Assembly (NCBI GenBank): GCA_026874595.1
Contig: CM049308.1
Location: forward strand, 50,970,624-51,034,623
Length of the DNA stretch: 64,000 nt
Direction of reading: 5' to 3'
From: Sipunculus nudus
Lineage: Eukaryota; Annelida; Sipuncula; Golfingiida; Sipunculidae
Position numbers and translations under genes: made by a program. The notes under the pieces are model-generated. The model had not been told where the DNA came from. It searched no databases and saw only the letters and a list, made by a program, of their open reading frames with translations. Shown here piece by piece: positions 25,016 through 36,055 of this stretch; positions within the stretch are counted from its first letter, which is position 1; each line of letters starts with the position of its first letter.

Positions 25016-25760
25016 TATAAACTGCTTACTTTTGTTTGACTGGAGCTTTTTAACCTTTATATGGTTAGGGCCTGTGGACCTATATATGGTTATAACCTTT
25101 GTATCCATTAGTTAACCATAAGTTATGTCAGCAGATCTCCCACATTTTGCTTAGGTCACCTGTGTAGCTAGCTGTGACAACATGACTCAGTAGGCAATCA
25201 GATAATTGGGCTACTCGAGTCGTGATAAAAGTGATATCGAGGAATGTATCATGGTCTTGCATCAGGTTGCATTCATATTTTTCACATTTTTAGTAAACAG
25301 CCCATAATCTCAATATTATGCTAAGAATAATGAATTAACACAATATTGTACATGTGAGCTCACAACCCAAACTGAAACCCCGTCTCCATGGACACAGATA
25401 ATTTCCTGTAACGCCTGCAAGTTGCCTGCTTCCTGTTACCCATGCGAGCCATGCTTGTGTCCATGCGGTCATAAATTCAACAAACATGCCGAGGGGTTTA
25501 CCAATGTGCTGGGTTAAAACAGAACTTTTCTCCTTCATATTTGGTATTATATAAAGTACACAAAAAATGTTAACGATTGGTCTGGTTTATGTTGATTGAA
25601 AGTGTACCTGTAGGCCATGAAGCATTGTCAGAAATGAGGAAAATATTTGCATATTTCATAAGGCCTTATAATGCGTTCCTCAGACTTAGATATAATGACA
25701 CTCTGGCGCCAATAATCTGATCGAAATTCCAGAGGGTCGATATGACGCTTCTGTGTAGAC

Positions 25761-27781
25761 AGCAGAGCTCCCACCCTGTGTTAAGGTCACCTGTGTAACC
25801 TGCAGAGCTCTCAACCTGTGTTTAAATCACCTGTGTAGCCTCCATAGCTCCCTCCCTGTTAGGTCACCTGTGTAGCCTGCAGAGCTCCCACCCTGTGTTT
25901 AGGTCACCTGTGTAGCCTGCAGAGCTCCAACCCGTGTTTAGGTCACCTGTGTAGCCTGCAGGGCTCCCACCATGTGTTTAGGTCACTTTGTAGCCTGCAG
26001 GGCTCCCAACCTGTGTTTAGGTCACCTGTGTAGCCTGCAGGGCTCCCACCCTGTATTTAGGTCACCTGTGTAGCCTGCAGGGCTCCCACCCTGTGTTTAG
26101 GTCACCTGTGTAGCCTGCAGAGCTCCAACCCTGTATTTAGGTCACCTGTGTAGCTTGCAGGGCTCCCATCATGTTTAGGTCACCTGTGTAGCTTGCAGGG
26201 CTCCCACCCTGTGTTTAGGTCACCTGTGTAGCTTGCAGGGCTCCCATCATGTTTAGGTCACCTGTGTAGCTTGCAGGGCTCCCACCTTGTGTTTAGGTCA
26301 TCTGTGTAGCCTGCAGAGCTCCCACCCTGTGTTAAGGTCACCTGTGTAGCTTGCAGGGCTCCAATCGTGTGTTTAGGTCACCTGTGTAGCCTGCAGAGCT
26401 CCCACCCTGTATTTAGGTCACCTGTGTAGCCTGCTGGGCTCCCACCTTGTGTTTAGGTCACCTGTGTAGCCTGCAGGGCTCCCACCCTGTGTTTAGGTCA
26501 CCTGTGTAACTTGCAGGGCTCCCACCCTGTGTTTAGGTCACTTGTGTAACTTGCAGGGCTCCCACCCTGTGTTTAGGTCATCTGTGTAGCCTGCAGAGCT
26601 CCCACCCTGTGTTTAGGTCACCTGTGTAGCCTGCAGGGCTCCTACCCTATATTTTGGTCACCTGTGTAGCCTGCAGAGCTCCCACCCTGTGTTTAGGTCA
26701 CCTGTGTAGCCTGCAGAGCTCCAACCCGTGTTTAGGTCACCTGTGTAGACTTCAGGGCTCCCACCCTGTGTTTAGGTCACCTGTGTAGCCTGCAGGGCTC
26801 CCACCATGTGTTTAGGTCACTTTGTAGCCTGCAGGGCTCCCAACCTGTGTTTAGGTCACCTGTGTAGCCTGCAGGGCTCCCACCCTGTATTTAGGTCACC
26901 TGTGTAGCCTGCAGGGCTCCCACCCTGTGTTTAGGTCACCTGTGTAGCCTGCAGGGCTCCCACCCTGTATTTAGGTCACCTGTGTAGCTTGCAGGGCTCC
27001 CATCATGTTAAGGTCACCTGTGTAGCTTGCAGGGCTCCAACCCTGTGTTTAGGTCACCTGTGTAACTTGCAGGGCTCCCACCTTGCATTTAGGTCATCTG
27101 TGTAGCCTGCAGAGCTCCCACCCTGTGTTTAGGTCACCTGTGTAGCTTGCAGGGCTCCCAACCTGTGTTTAGGTCACCTGTGTAGCCTGCAGGGCTCCCA
27201 CCCTGTATTTAGGTCACCTGTGTAGCCTGCAGGGCTCCCACCCTGTGTTTAGGTCACCTTTGTAGCCTGCAGGGCTCCAACCCTGTATTTAGGTCACCTG
27301 TGTAGCTTGCAGGGCTCCCATCATGTTTAGGTCACCTGTGTAGCTTGCAGGGCTCCCACCTTGTGTTTAGGTCATCTGTGTAGCCTGCAGAGCTCCCACC
27401 CTGTGTTAAGGTCACCTGTGTAGCTTGCAGGGCTCCAATCGTGTGTTTAGGTCACCTGTGTAGCCTGCAGAGCTCCCAAACTGTATTTAGGTCACCTGTG
27501 TAGCCTGCTGGGCTCCCACCTTGTGTTTAGGTCACCTGTGTAGCCTGCAGGGCTCCCACCCTGTGTTTAGGTCACCTGTGTAACTTGCAGGGCTCCCACC
27601 CTGTGTTTAGGTCACTTGTGTAACTTGCAGGGCTCCCACCCTGTGTTTAGGTCATCTGTGTAGCCTGCAGAGCTCCCACCCTGTGTTTAGGTCACCTGTG
27701 TAGCCTGCAGGGCTCCTACCCTATATTTAGGTCACCTGTGTAGCCTGCAGGGCTCCCACCCTGTGTTTAGGTCACCTGTGA
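25761..27781 (+). repeat. 40-bp minisatellite, about 50 copies, with higher-order duplication
   Basis: Unit of 40 bp built from CAGGGCTCCCACCCTGTGTT and TAGGTCACCTGTGTAGCCTG. Rare variants recur in the same order. 'ccaatcgtgtgtttagg' is at about 26361 and 27435 (offset about 1,074). 'ccaacccgtgtttagg' is at about 25927 and 26721 (offset about 794). Blocks of many units were therefore duplicated after the units diverged. Confidence 0.95.
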
Positions 27782-27785
27782 GAAA

Positions 27786-27885
27786 TCTCACCTCTTCTCA
27801 GCTGAGATTCTAACTCACAGTCTCCGGGTCTTATTTCCTGTGCTTTATCCCCCGATCACAGAAGTCTCTTATACAACCAGATAAT
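27786..27885 (-). mobile_element. SINE head fragment (tRNA-like)
   Basis: On the - strand, 'cttctgtgatcggggg...gtgagttagaatctcag' has the spacing and B-box-like GAGTTAGAATCTC of the SINE heads at 17.9 and 20.5 kb. It abuts the end of the 40-bp array. Confidence 0.5.
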
Positions 27886-30559
27886 AGAAGCAGGTAATGA
27901 ACAAAACATTCCTTTAAGGAAATTATCCTGTGTGACAAAGTTTAATATGTATCTTTCTAGCCTAGTCAGTGTGGTTGTACTCAGATAAAACAAATATGAA
28001 TCATGTACAGCTCAGCAAATTTGATGTAAGGATCAATCATAGATGTTATTTTTTACCTGTGTCTCAAATAAGGCCAGAACATGCAGGTATGGATCTGTCA
28101 TGATATGTAGGTTTATCAGTTACAGATTCTGTGTGAAGATAAAAAGTCCACAAGGAGATATGATTGTAGATTGTTTGTAGCACATTGTACCTTGGTAATA
28201 GAATATGGAAACTAGAGTTTGAAATATGCCTTAAAGTACATGTCAGTTAATCGCTGGATCCAAATGATATACAGTACTTATTGTAATGTTTAAATTTTGG
28301 TCCAAGAATATTTATATCATCCATATACACTGGTCCAGCATACAACAATAAAGTAAGCCAAAGCCCTTATACAAGACACTGCAAACCTCAGTGAGCATAC
28401 AAAATTCATCTGAGTGATTGCAATCTGACTTCGGTATCTTTTGAATTGGCATTCTTGTTCACTACAACATTAATTAAAGCATTATTTTGTTAATTTTAAA
28501 ATTCCATAGATAACAGTTACAAAGTACGTGCAATAATATTTGCATTATAATAATTCCTGCTATTAGTTTATTTTGGTTGAATAAAAAAATGTTCATGCAA
28601 AACCATCCCAGTACACAGACTTATTGCCTACCATTTACCTGTTTTATACATTTTTATGGTTCTCTGTGTGAGTAAACATAGTCCACATGTGTCTGTACCA
28701 TAACAAAACTGCATGACCAGAGGTCCAATCCTGCAAATTCTCAACTACTCCAAACAAGAAGAAAAATGACAGAAGAAAAACAGATGTAACAGCAGTTGCA
28801 AGCTTGAAAATCTGTATTTGTCAAGTCATGTTAATATTTCCACCAAATGCCTGATGCAAGCTTTAACCATTTGCATACAGGAACAAACAAACAGTTGAAA
28901 AACAAAACATTTGTAGATACACGTATCATAATATTTTAAGGTGAACAAACTATTTTCTGTCTATTTTGAACACAACTATTGTGTTATTAGGTCCCTATAA
29001 CAAAGAGTGAGGTAAATATATAGAAAAACACATGAAAAAGAATCTAACCACAATGTATGGGTTCCAATAACACTTATGATAAGGTAAAAGTACAAAAACG
29101 TGACCCACCCCAGGTCCCCTAGGTAACAACCATGAAGTAAAAAAATACTGGTACATGGTATTAGACCTGTATATCACCCAACCTAAGTTTCAGCCTTACA
29201 TAACACACTGGTTTATAAGTTATTCTGTGTAAGATGTAACATCCACGTGGTATCCTGAGCCCATGCAATGTGATGTTATTATAAGCCGTCTTGAATATTT
29301 CAGTGACCTTTCTCACGCTCGCACACCTGCTGCTTCAATGTTAGTACCTAATAATATCCAAAAACAGTTTTACAGATACAGTGTGGCCGACTTTCCAGAT
29401 GGCAAATAGATCCCAGCAGATATTTGTGTGATAGGTGGATGTGATCAGCAGGGACTGGAATTAGAATGTCATGCTTTGTCTGTGTATCCTGAGTGCATGA
29501 CAGCACTGATTGTAGTAACATGTTGTGGTGATCTTGTTAAGGTTATGTAAATGGGTGCTTGTTTATACTGAAGCATTTCATTGTAGTTATGTACCAGGTC
29601 AGGCAGTTTGTATCAAGATCTTTAAATCTATGTATCATCAGAAATGTTTAATGGCCACTAACCATTCTGATGTAATTACCTAGTTTGCTACATGTAGTCC
29701 TGTCTTGTGAAACATGCCACTTATTTTCATTAATCCTCGATGTTTATGACTGATTTTGCCTCCATATCCACCTGATCACCTGAGTAATACTGTATCTGAT
29801 GCCAAAAGACCAATATGAAGGCATAATCAAAAGGGTGCAAAGTATTTTTTATTCCACAGCCACCTTTAAGCAACATTTTACAGCCACTTATACTAAACAT
29901 TTTTGTGCATAATTCATTGTGTTTAATTACGAGGTATATTTAGTTGGATTTCACATGGTAACGTGGTCTTCATCAGAGACGTAATCTGGCAAGATTGTCT
30001 TCATGTTACATAATGATGACACCACAGTGATACAGTTTTATGTCATGCATCACTGTCAGACTCTTCTTTTAGCTTGGAGCACCTTTCCCAGTTGGATTTA
30101 ACCAGACTGTTACAGGCATGTGCCAGGATGATGTAATGCCTATTCTACTTCAGTTCCATTGGTTTGCCATGATTATATGGGAGGGTGCTGTGCAATCTTG
30201 TTGCAAGTCATTGCATTGTTTATTCCTCAGTTGTATTCATATGTTGTGCTAAGCAACCACCAGTTTTTGAGCATTTTGGATAGCTTTCGTATGTGTGTAT
30301 TTCGGATTAGAATGAGGTTCATAGTGCATCTTGATGATGAATGAAAGTGTTATGCCTATTTGTATCCTTGCCACAGTAAAATGGTGATAGGTGAAGGTGG
30401 GGTTTATAGTCTGATATCTCTGATGATGTCATTCTCATCCAACTTTAAACTCTGCCTCCCTGGTCTTTCGAGCCTGTTCATTCTTGTAGATTTTCTTGGT
30501 TTCCTGGGGAGCATACAACCAAAGTAGCCATAATAGGTGCTAAAAGGTTAATTGTTCTT

Positions 30560-30745
30560 CATTTGCCTGCTGCCGATGAGCAGTGCTCCTTCACTTCTGG
30601 TCTAAGAAAGAACACCCTTATGGTTAAGACTTTGGATAGGAGTCATAGCGCAGATGCGATAAGGTGTGAACCCACAACCTTGCAGCCATTAAACCAGCTC
30701 ACTATCTATAATGCCACCATGCCCCATAAGTTTGGTACAGATTCA
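30560..30745 (-). mobile_element. SINE-like tRNA-derived segment
   Basis: On the - strand, 'tagtgagctggtttaatggctgc' (A-box region) is followed by 'ggttgtgggttcacacc' (B-box-like) and a body towards lower coordinates. The overlapping + strand open frame (30563-30907) is read as incidental. Confidence 0.45.
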
Positions 30746-31135
30746 CAAGGGACTAAAAGGACAAACCAGACTGAAGGCAGCAATCTTGTGGTAGTTCTTG
30801 TTGAAAATCCCAGAGCAGTTATGGTCCTATACCTCCAGTTAAGGGGAGAAGCAAAAAGGAACAGAACATGTTGGGGCCACTTATCTTGGCGATCAAGATT
30901 TGTATAGAGATTTTAGCATTCCATTCCAAAATATTAACAACTGTTCTTTTGCTCATGATCCTTTTGTCTCGCAAAGACTAGTATATGATTCTACCATCTG
31001 TACATACATGTGATGTGGTTTGAGGTTGATCTATGAAAGAACGAGGTTGTTGATCATTTATGGTATCTTAAAGGAAATCTCATGTGTATTTAATGGTGAC
31101 ACATTAACAAAGTCTTTACATTTACTGCATTGTAG

Positions 31136-31368
31136 GTGCTGTGCTTTAGGCTCAGCCTGCCGCTGTCAGAACACGACACAATAAGGGACTGTGTTAATGT
31201 ATACTGTGAGTGGCTGACACATTTACAGTCTTTACGTTTACTGTATTGTAGGTACTGTGCTTTAGGCTCAGCCTGCCACTGTTAGAACACGACACAATAA
31301 GGGACTGTGTTAATGTTTACTGTGAGTGGCTGACACATTTACACAGTCTTTACTTTACTGTATTGTAG
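31136..31368 (+). pseudogene. Two extra tandem copies of the exon 2 acceptor and first ~80 nt of exon 2
   Basis: Copy 1 (31136-31251) and copy 2 (31252-31368) each start after a TTGTAG acceptor, repeat the first ~84 nt of exon 2 almost exactly, and then return to intron sequence at 'ggctgaca'. They lack the rest of the exon and any donor. Use of acceptor 1 leads out of frame to a TAG inside copy 2. Use of acceptor 2 stays in frame but meets the TAG of acceptor 3. Both would give early stops. Confidence 0.9.
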
Positions 31369-31567
31369 GTGCTGTGCTTTGGGCTCAGCCTGCCGCTGTC
31401 AGAACACGACACAATAAGGGACTGTGTTAATGTATACTGTGAGTGGCTGACAGCCCTGACTTACCCTAAAGTGTGTGTACCCCGCCCCATACAGGAGGAG
31501 CCTCATCAGTACTGTCAGGAGATACTGCAGCATCTGTACAATGTGTTTGTACCCCGCCCTGCAATGG
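31369..31567 (+). CDS. RALGAPB: RALGAPB coding exon 2 (residues 67-133)
   Basis: Reads VLCFGLSLPL..., through CVNVYCEWLTAL and EEPHQYCQEILQHL, to NVFVPRPAM. It aligns without doubt to the second conserved block of vertebrate RALGAPB ([37 protein letters not shown]). The acceptor is TATTGTAG and the donor GTAAGC. It enters in phase 0 and leaves with one base of a Gly codon. This third copy of the acceptor is the only one that continues into a complete exon. Confidence 0.93.
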
Positions 31568-32137
31568 GTAAGCAAAATATATATTTGTAATATGTGTTAT
31601 ACATGTTTTACATGTTATATAAGCTGAATTAATATTGGTTAATATGATATGTTATAGACTTACATGATTGATTTTGGTTTTTTAATAAATGAGAATATAT
31701 CTTATCTTTGAATTGAATATATTAATGATAATAATCGAGCATTGCTATTGAGAACCAAAAATTTATATAAACAAATTTGCAATTATAACTATGGTGTATA
31801 TGTTCATGATGTGAAAGTAAAACAAAAACAAGCTCCTTCACACATTTTAGGCATTCTTGTCATGTTTTTATGACATATTGACAAAGCATTTTCTGGTATC
31901 ATTGTCTGTGGAACTCTTTATCTGCTGAAAATAATATTTTGTTAACTTATTTTACTATTAATTCCTGTTCTACAATTTCCCAATGGCATTGTACTATGTG
32001 TCATGACCCATAGGACAGTATAATAAGTTACTGTTCATTTGTACCTATTATTGAATTATTCTGTCTCCTTAAGGATTTTGTTTAGACAAAACTTCTGAGA
32101 CATAAGGTGTACTTATCAAAAAGTGTACTTTTTCCAG
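31568..32137 (+). other. RALGAPB intron 2
   Basis: AT-rich, with no repeat or embedded feature recognised. Confidence 0.7.
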
Positions 32138-32302
32138 GGTTTGATCTAGTCAAAAGGCAAGCAGTGCTGTGCCATCGGGTGCTTCGTACACTGGAGAACA
32201 TTACCCAGGATTCCTTCCTGATGGACCGGGACACCTGGGAAGCTGTCCTCAGGTTTCTTTTAGCCGTCAATGATGCTCTGTTGTCTCCACCTACAAGTAA
32301 AG
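32138..32302 (+). CDS. RALGAPB: RALGAPB coding exon 3 (residues 133-188)
   Basis: Acceptor TTTTTCCAG, donor GTATGG. It encodes a helical block with CHRVLRTLENITQDS, then LMDRDTWEAVLRFLLAVND and LLSPPT. The human counterpart has LMARETWEVLLLFLLQIND and LLAPPT at the same place. One base in, one base out (Gly/Asp junction). Confidence 0.93.
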
Positions 32303-32475
32303 GTATGGAACCACCCTGTACTATTACAAAGAATAAGGAATTCCCTGTATTCCAGTTTTATTTTGGTTGCATGCTATTCCACATCAAATAAATCTCAATT
32401 TATGCTTTTCAACGTACTCTAAATTATACTTTTTATCCTGCTCTAAATATGCTATATATCCTGCGCAAGTTATAC

Positions 32476-32946
32476 TTTAATTCTGCTCAGATTAATGCTT
32501 TTTATCCTGCTCTAAATTATGCTTTTTATCCTGCTCTAAGTTGTGCTCTTTATTCTGCTCTAAGTTGTGCTCTTTATCCTGCTCTAAGTTGTGCTCTTTA
32601 TCCTGCTCTAAGTTGTGCTCTTTATCCTGCTCTAAGTTGTGCTCTTTATCCTGCTCTAAGTTGTGCTCTTTATCCTGCTCTAAGTTGTGCTCTTTATCCT
32701 GCTCTAAGTTGTGCTCTTTATCTTGCTCTAAGTTGTGCTCTTTATCCTGCTCTAAGTTGTGCTCTTTATCCTGCTCTAAGTTGTGCTCTTTATCCTGCTC
32801 TAAGTTGTGCTCTTTATCTTGCTCTAAGTTGTGCTCTTTATCCTGCTCTAAGTTGTGCTCTTTATCCTGCTCTAAGTTATTCTTTTTATCCTGCTATAAG
32901 TTATTCTTTTTATCCTGCTCTAAGTTATGCTTTTATCCTTCTCTAA
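32476..32946 (+). repeat. 24-bp minisatellite in intron 3, about 19 copies
   Basis: Unit GCTCTTTATCCTGCTCTAAG followed by TTGT. It starts about 170 nt after the exon 3 donor. The length is a multiple of 3 with no stop in two frames, so it gives pseudo-ORFs of ALYPALSC or KLCSLSCS type. It is flanked by degenerate units. On the transcript strand it is pyrimidine-rich, with a CTCTAAG in each unit. Confidence 0.95.
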
Positions 32947-33424
32947 GCACTTGTTATGTTGCCTTTACCTGTCTCCATATGTTTGACTTTAAATTTGTTG
33001 TCATTTTGTTAACCATCTGTCAGATTTATCAGTGCCAGTCCAGGCTCTTTTCTGTTTAAAGGATTATACCATCCAGTGATGTTCCACTCTGTCCTCAGCA
33101 GCATTCAGATGGAGCCAAGTGAATTAAACATAGATACAGAGGAGTGTCCTGACAGAGTGGTTGTAATTTCTGATTAGAAAGACAGCAGATTTTGAAATGT
33201 GGATTCAAAGGCAAAGTCCATGCTAAGCTGCAGGATTTAAATATTACTTTTCATTCATGAAGTTATTAAACCTGTTTTATTTTTCTGTAAATAGCTGTAG
33301 GATGTGTAGCTCCTCAAGTGATCACCATCAAGAAATGTTCATTGTTTTAGAATTATCAGTGATCATAAATGGCTTTACACCAGGTATATTATAAACTTTC
33401 TGTTTATTTTTGTGTTTGAAACAG

Positions 33425-33534
33425 ATGGGATCGGTGATCAGCTGTGTGAGCGAGTTGTGAGTGTGCTGTTTGAGATCTGGATACGAGCATGTGCCAAGAG
33501 CTTCCCGTCGCCCCCGCTGTGGAAGACATTCCAG
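33425..33534 (+). CDS. RALGAPB: RALGAPB coding exon 4 (residues 188-224)
   Basis: Acceptor GTTTGAAACAG, donor GTACTG. It encodes DGIGDQLCERVVSVLFEIW, then RACAKSFPSPPLWKTFQ, matching the vertebrate block AEKLIGVLFEVW / CFPTPPYWKT. Completes an Asp codon with exon 3 and ends in phase 0. Confidence 0.92.
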
Positions 33535-34316
33535 GTACTGTTTTCTCAATACAATTTAAAAGTATTATAAGTATAATCTAAGGTTCCTCTCACCCTAGTT
33601 TTGAAGACTTTTGCATATTAAATGTTCATGTGATTTGGATGTCATTCAGTATAACAGCTTGGCTAATTATTGTTTTAATGACATATTCTAAAGGTGGATT
33701 CTGACTGTATAATATTAAATGTGCTTAACTGGACAAGTACTGTTATTTCATACATATTGTGCACTAAATATTTATTCTGTGTATTAACTGAATGAAAAAA
33801 AATTACAGTAATACCTACATGGTATCAAAGTTGGAAAGACATATTAGCTTCAAACTTGTTTTATTAATGGCTCACCACTAAAGTAAGAATCATTTTGATT
33901 TGGGGTCACAAGATCAAAGATGAAGGTCACAACACCTACACCTTTTTAAAGATTGTGGATGCATTGTAAATCAAACTTTTTGTTCCGAATCTTACATCTT
34001 TTACATTTGGCTTACCTGCCCAAAGTGGAAGAAATCTGTAGATTTTGAGGTAACCTGGTCATAGGTCAAGGTCACCGGACCCACTCTTTTCAAAGGATTG
34101 TTATGAAAATGTAAGTTCAGGGATAGTAAGTTTATAGATTTTTAGGTCCAAAGGTCAAGGTCACAGGACCCACATCATAGAAAATCTCATAAAAATATCT
34201 TTATAGACATATTCAGCTGACATGGAGACCTTGGTTACTGTGTCATATATGTTAAATACAGGTGTTTATGAAATAAGCATTATGTAAATTAATGTGAAGA
34301 ATGTGTTTGATTTCAG
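33535..34316 (+). other. RALGAPB intron 4 with a unit-type repeat fragment
   Basis: At 33890-34180, 'aggtcaaggtcac(c/a)ggacccac' occurs twice (about 34060 and 34150), with a weaker third copy near 33920. This is the same style of diverged unit repeat as elsewhere in the window. A related patch in reverse orientation (GACCTTGACCTTG) is at about 48310 in intron 9. Confidence 0.5.
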
Positions 34317-34440
34317 GAACTGTGTGCCACCTGGAGACATCATGAATCTTTGGTTGGTCAGTGGCACAGAGTAAACGTGGCCTTCACGTCCCGGGTACTC
34401 AGGTTTCTTTATGGACCAGAGTACCCCACACTGCCAGTCC
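34317..34440 (+). CDS. RALGAPB: RALGAPB coding exon 5 (residues 225-266)
   Basis: Acceptor TTGATTTCAG, donor GTAAGT. Encodes ELCATWRHHESLVGQW, then FTSRVLRFLYGPEYPTLPV. The WRHH and LRF.YGP motifs match vertebrate RALGAPB exactly in position. Phase 0 in, one base out. Confidence 0.94.
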
Positions 34441-35794
34441 GTAAGTCACAGTAAACCTGTGTTTTGACTTGTCTGTCCATGGATACAGATACGGTGGGAA
34501 CTAAATTATGATGTAATATAACTTTATAAGGGGAGAGAGCAGAGAGGTGCATTATACCATATTTCTTATATTTTAAACGGCACATTTATTTAAAAACGCA
34601 CCTAGACTTCTCCAAAATCCCACATGAATCCCGCTGGACAGTCAATACCAAAAAGCCACTTTTAAAACCACACCCAGAACTCACAACCTTAAGGTGACGG
34701 GTTTCATTTTCGGAAGTATTTATCAATAGCAGGGCTCCTATTCCCTTACATTCTGTATCCTTCTTTCCTTTCTTCAGAATGTGTTCAGTCTGTTATCAGC
34801 CGTAGAACTCTCCTTGCCAAGCGAGACACATTTACATCTCATGTGTTCCGTTTTATTATCACCTTACAGCACATCGTGCATAAGAACAAACTAGATTCTG
34901 TTGTTCCAAAATCGGAACCATAGTCCCAGAAACAGTTGAAACAATATGAATGGGATTGTGTTGATATCTAAAAATATATATATGATATCATTCTTCCTGT
35001 TAAGGTGAATGAGGTATGGGGAATGAATGCAACTTAATCTACCCGGTTGATAGATCGTCAGTAAATATCAGTTTATTTACTCACAATGTTATTTAAAAGG
35101 TCAGATGTAAACAGAATACCTGACTTTATAAGAACAGCTATTATTGAAATTAAACACATGTAAAGGGAAAACGGATATACAAGTTCTTTGAAATACATAA
35201 AATGAATTGCGGTGCCTTACACAAGCCATTGCCAAAAGGCTAGTCCGCTTCTAGAACTCTGTCATGACGGCTACTTAAGCGCTACTAATCACACAGTTTT
35301 TATCGTCTACTGAACATCTATTTTTTTCATGAATTTGCAATGGACATTTCATTGTTATTTTATCATTTGTTAAGCTTATGGTCACCATAGACGTGTATCT
35401 GTAATAATGAGGGGTGGCTCCATGATCTAGGCTGAAACAGTTTGGTTGACAAGTATGACCAGTGATGTCCTTGAACGCTGTGCGGTTTAAATTAGAAGAA
35501 ATATGGTTTGTCCTTTTATTGATACATTAGTCCGAAGCTAGTTGACTGTCCTCTGGTTGACAAATTATATTTTTTTGGTTAAGAAATAAATTTTATCAAT
35601 GGAAGAATGATTATATATGTATAAATAGGAAAATATATTGTTCATGATTCTAAACTATAAATACTTATATGTTTTGGGTCCATATCATATGATCAGTGAA
35701 GTATTATGATATGTATCACAGCCTAATATGATGTATCCTTGCAGCCCTAGTCATTTTATCATTAGGTTTATGTTTTAATATATTTTGTTTACAG
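34441..35794 (+). other. RALGAPB intron 5
   Basis: AT-rich. Near 34600-34720 the - strand shows a weak B-box-like 'ggttgtgagttctgg', so a degraded SINE is possible. Nothing else is recognised. Confidence 0.4.
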
Positions 35795-36055
35795 CTGATG
35801 AAGACCAGCGCCTCATCCCTGAAACAATGGACAGTGACTGCTTGGCCCAGTGCTGGTTTCGTTTTCTTCATATACTCGGCAACCCTGTTGATCTGAGCAG
35901 GCCTCACAATGTCAGCAACACCCCCAAGTTCATGCAGATGGCCTTGACTGCTGACCCAGTCATTGACCCTCATCAGCATGAATGTCTGCGAGTTCTACCA
36001 ATCATCTTCCAAAAGGCCATGAAGGGAATCTCCTCTCTAGTCGATGCCTTCTTAG
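35795..36055 (+). CDS. RALGAPB: RALGAPB coding exon 6 (residues 266-353)
   Basis: Acceptor TTTGTTTACAG, donor GTAATA. It starts PDEDQRLIPETMD and runs through WFRFLHILGNPVDLS, a TPKF motif, and ends KGISSLVDAFLG. This is one of the best-conserved N-terminal segments of the family (human WFRFLHMLSNPVDLS and GISCLVDAFLG). One base in and one base out. Confidence 0.95.

Larger units (their letters stand above)
20120..31368 (+). other. RALGAPB intron 1, 11.2 kb, repeat-filled
   Basis: It carries SINEs, a unit-type repeat (21195-21730), three minisatellites, a MITE and, at its 3' end, two extra copies of the exon 2 acceptor region. Unassigned pieces are 20531-21194, 23249-23895, 25016-25760 and 27886-30559; in these I see no exon or RNA gene. 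Confidence 0.8.

Noticed and set aside
24081..25108. - strand open frames with LQVQSLHQAAGTK-type repeats
   Set aside because: By-product of the 25-bp minisatellite. The frame rotates with each unit.
25761..27781. CRISPR-like regular array
   Set aside because: The repeats are contiguous without unique spacers, in a eukaryotic intron; it is a minisatellite.
30563..30907. 114-codon + strand open frame
   Set aside because: Overlaps a SINE-like segment on the opposite strand and does not fit RALGAPB phase or similarity.
32449..33059. + strand open frames of 165 and 172 codons with ALYPALSC / KLCSLSCS repeats
   Set aside because: By-product of the 24-bp array in intron 3. It lies after a well-supported exon 3 donor.
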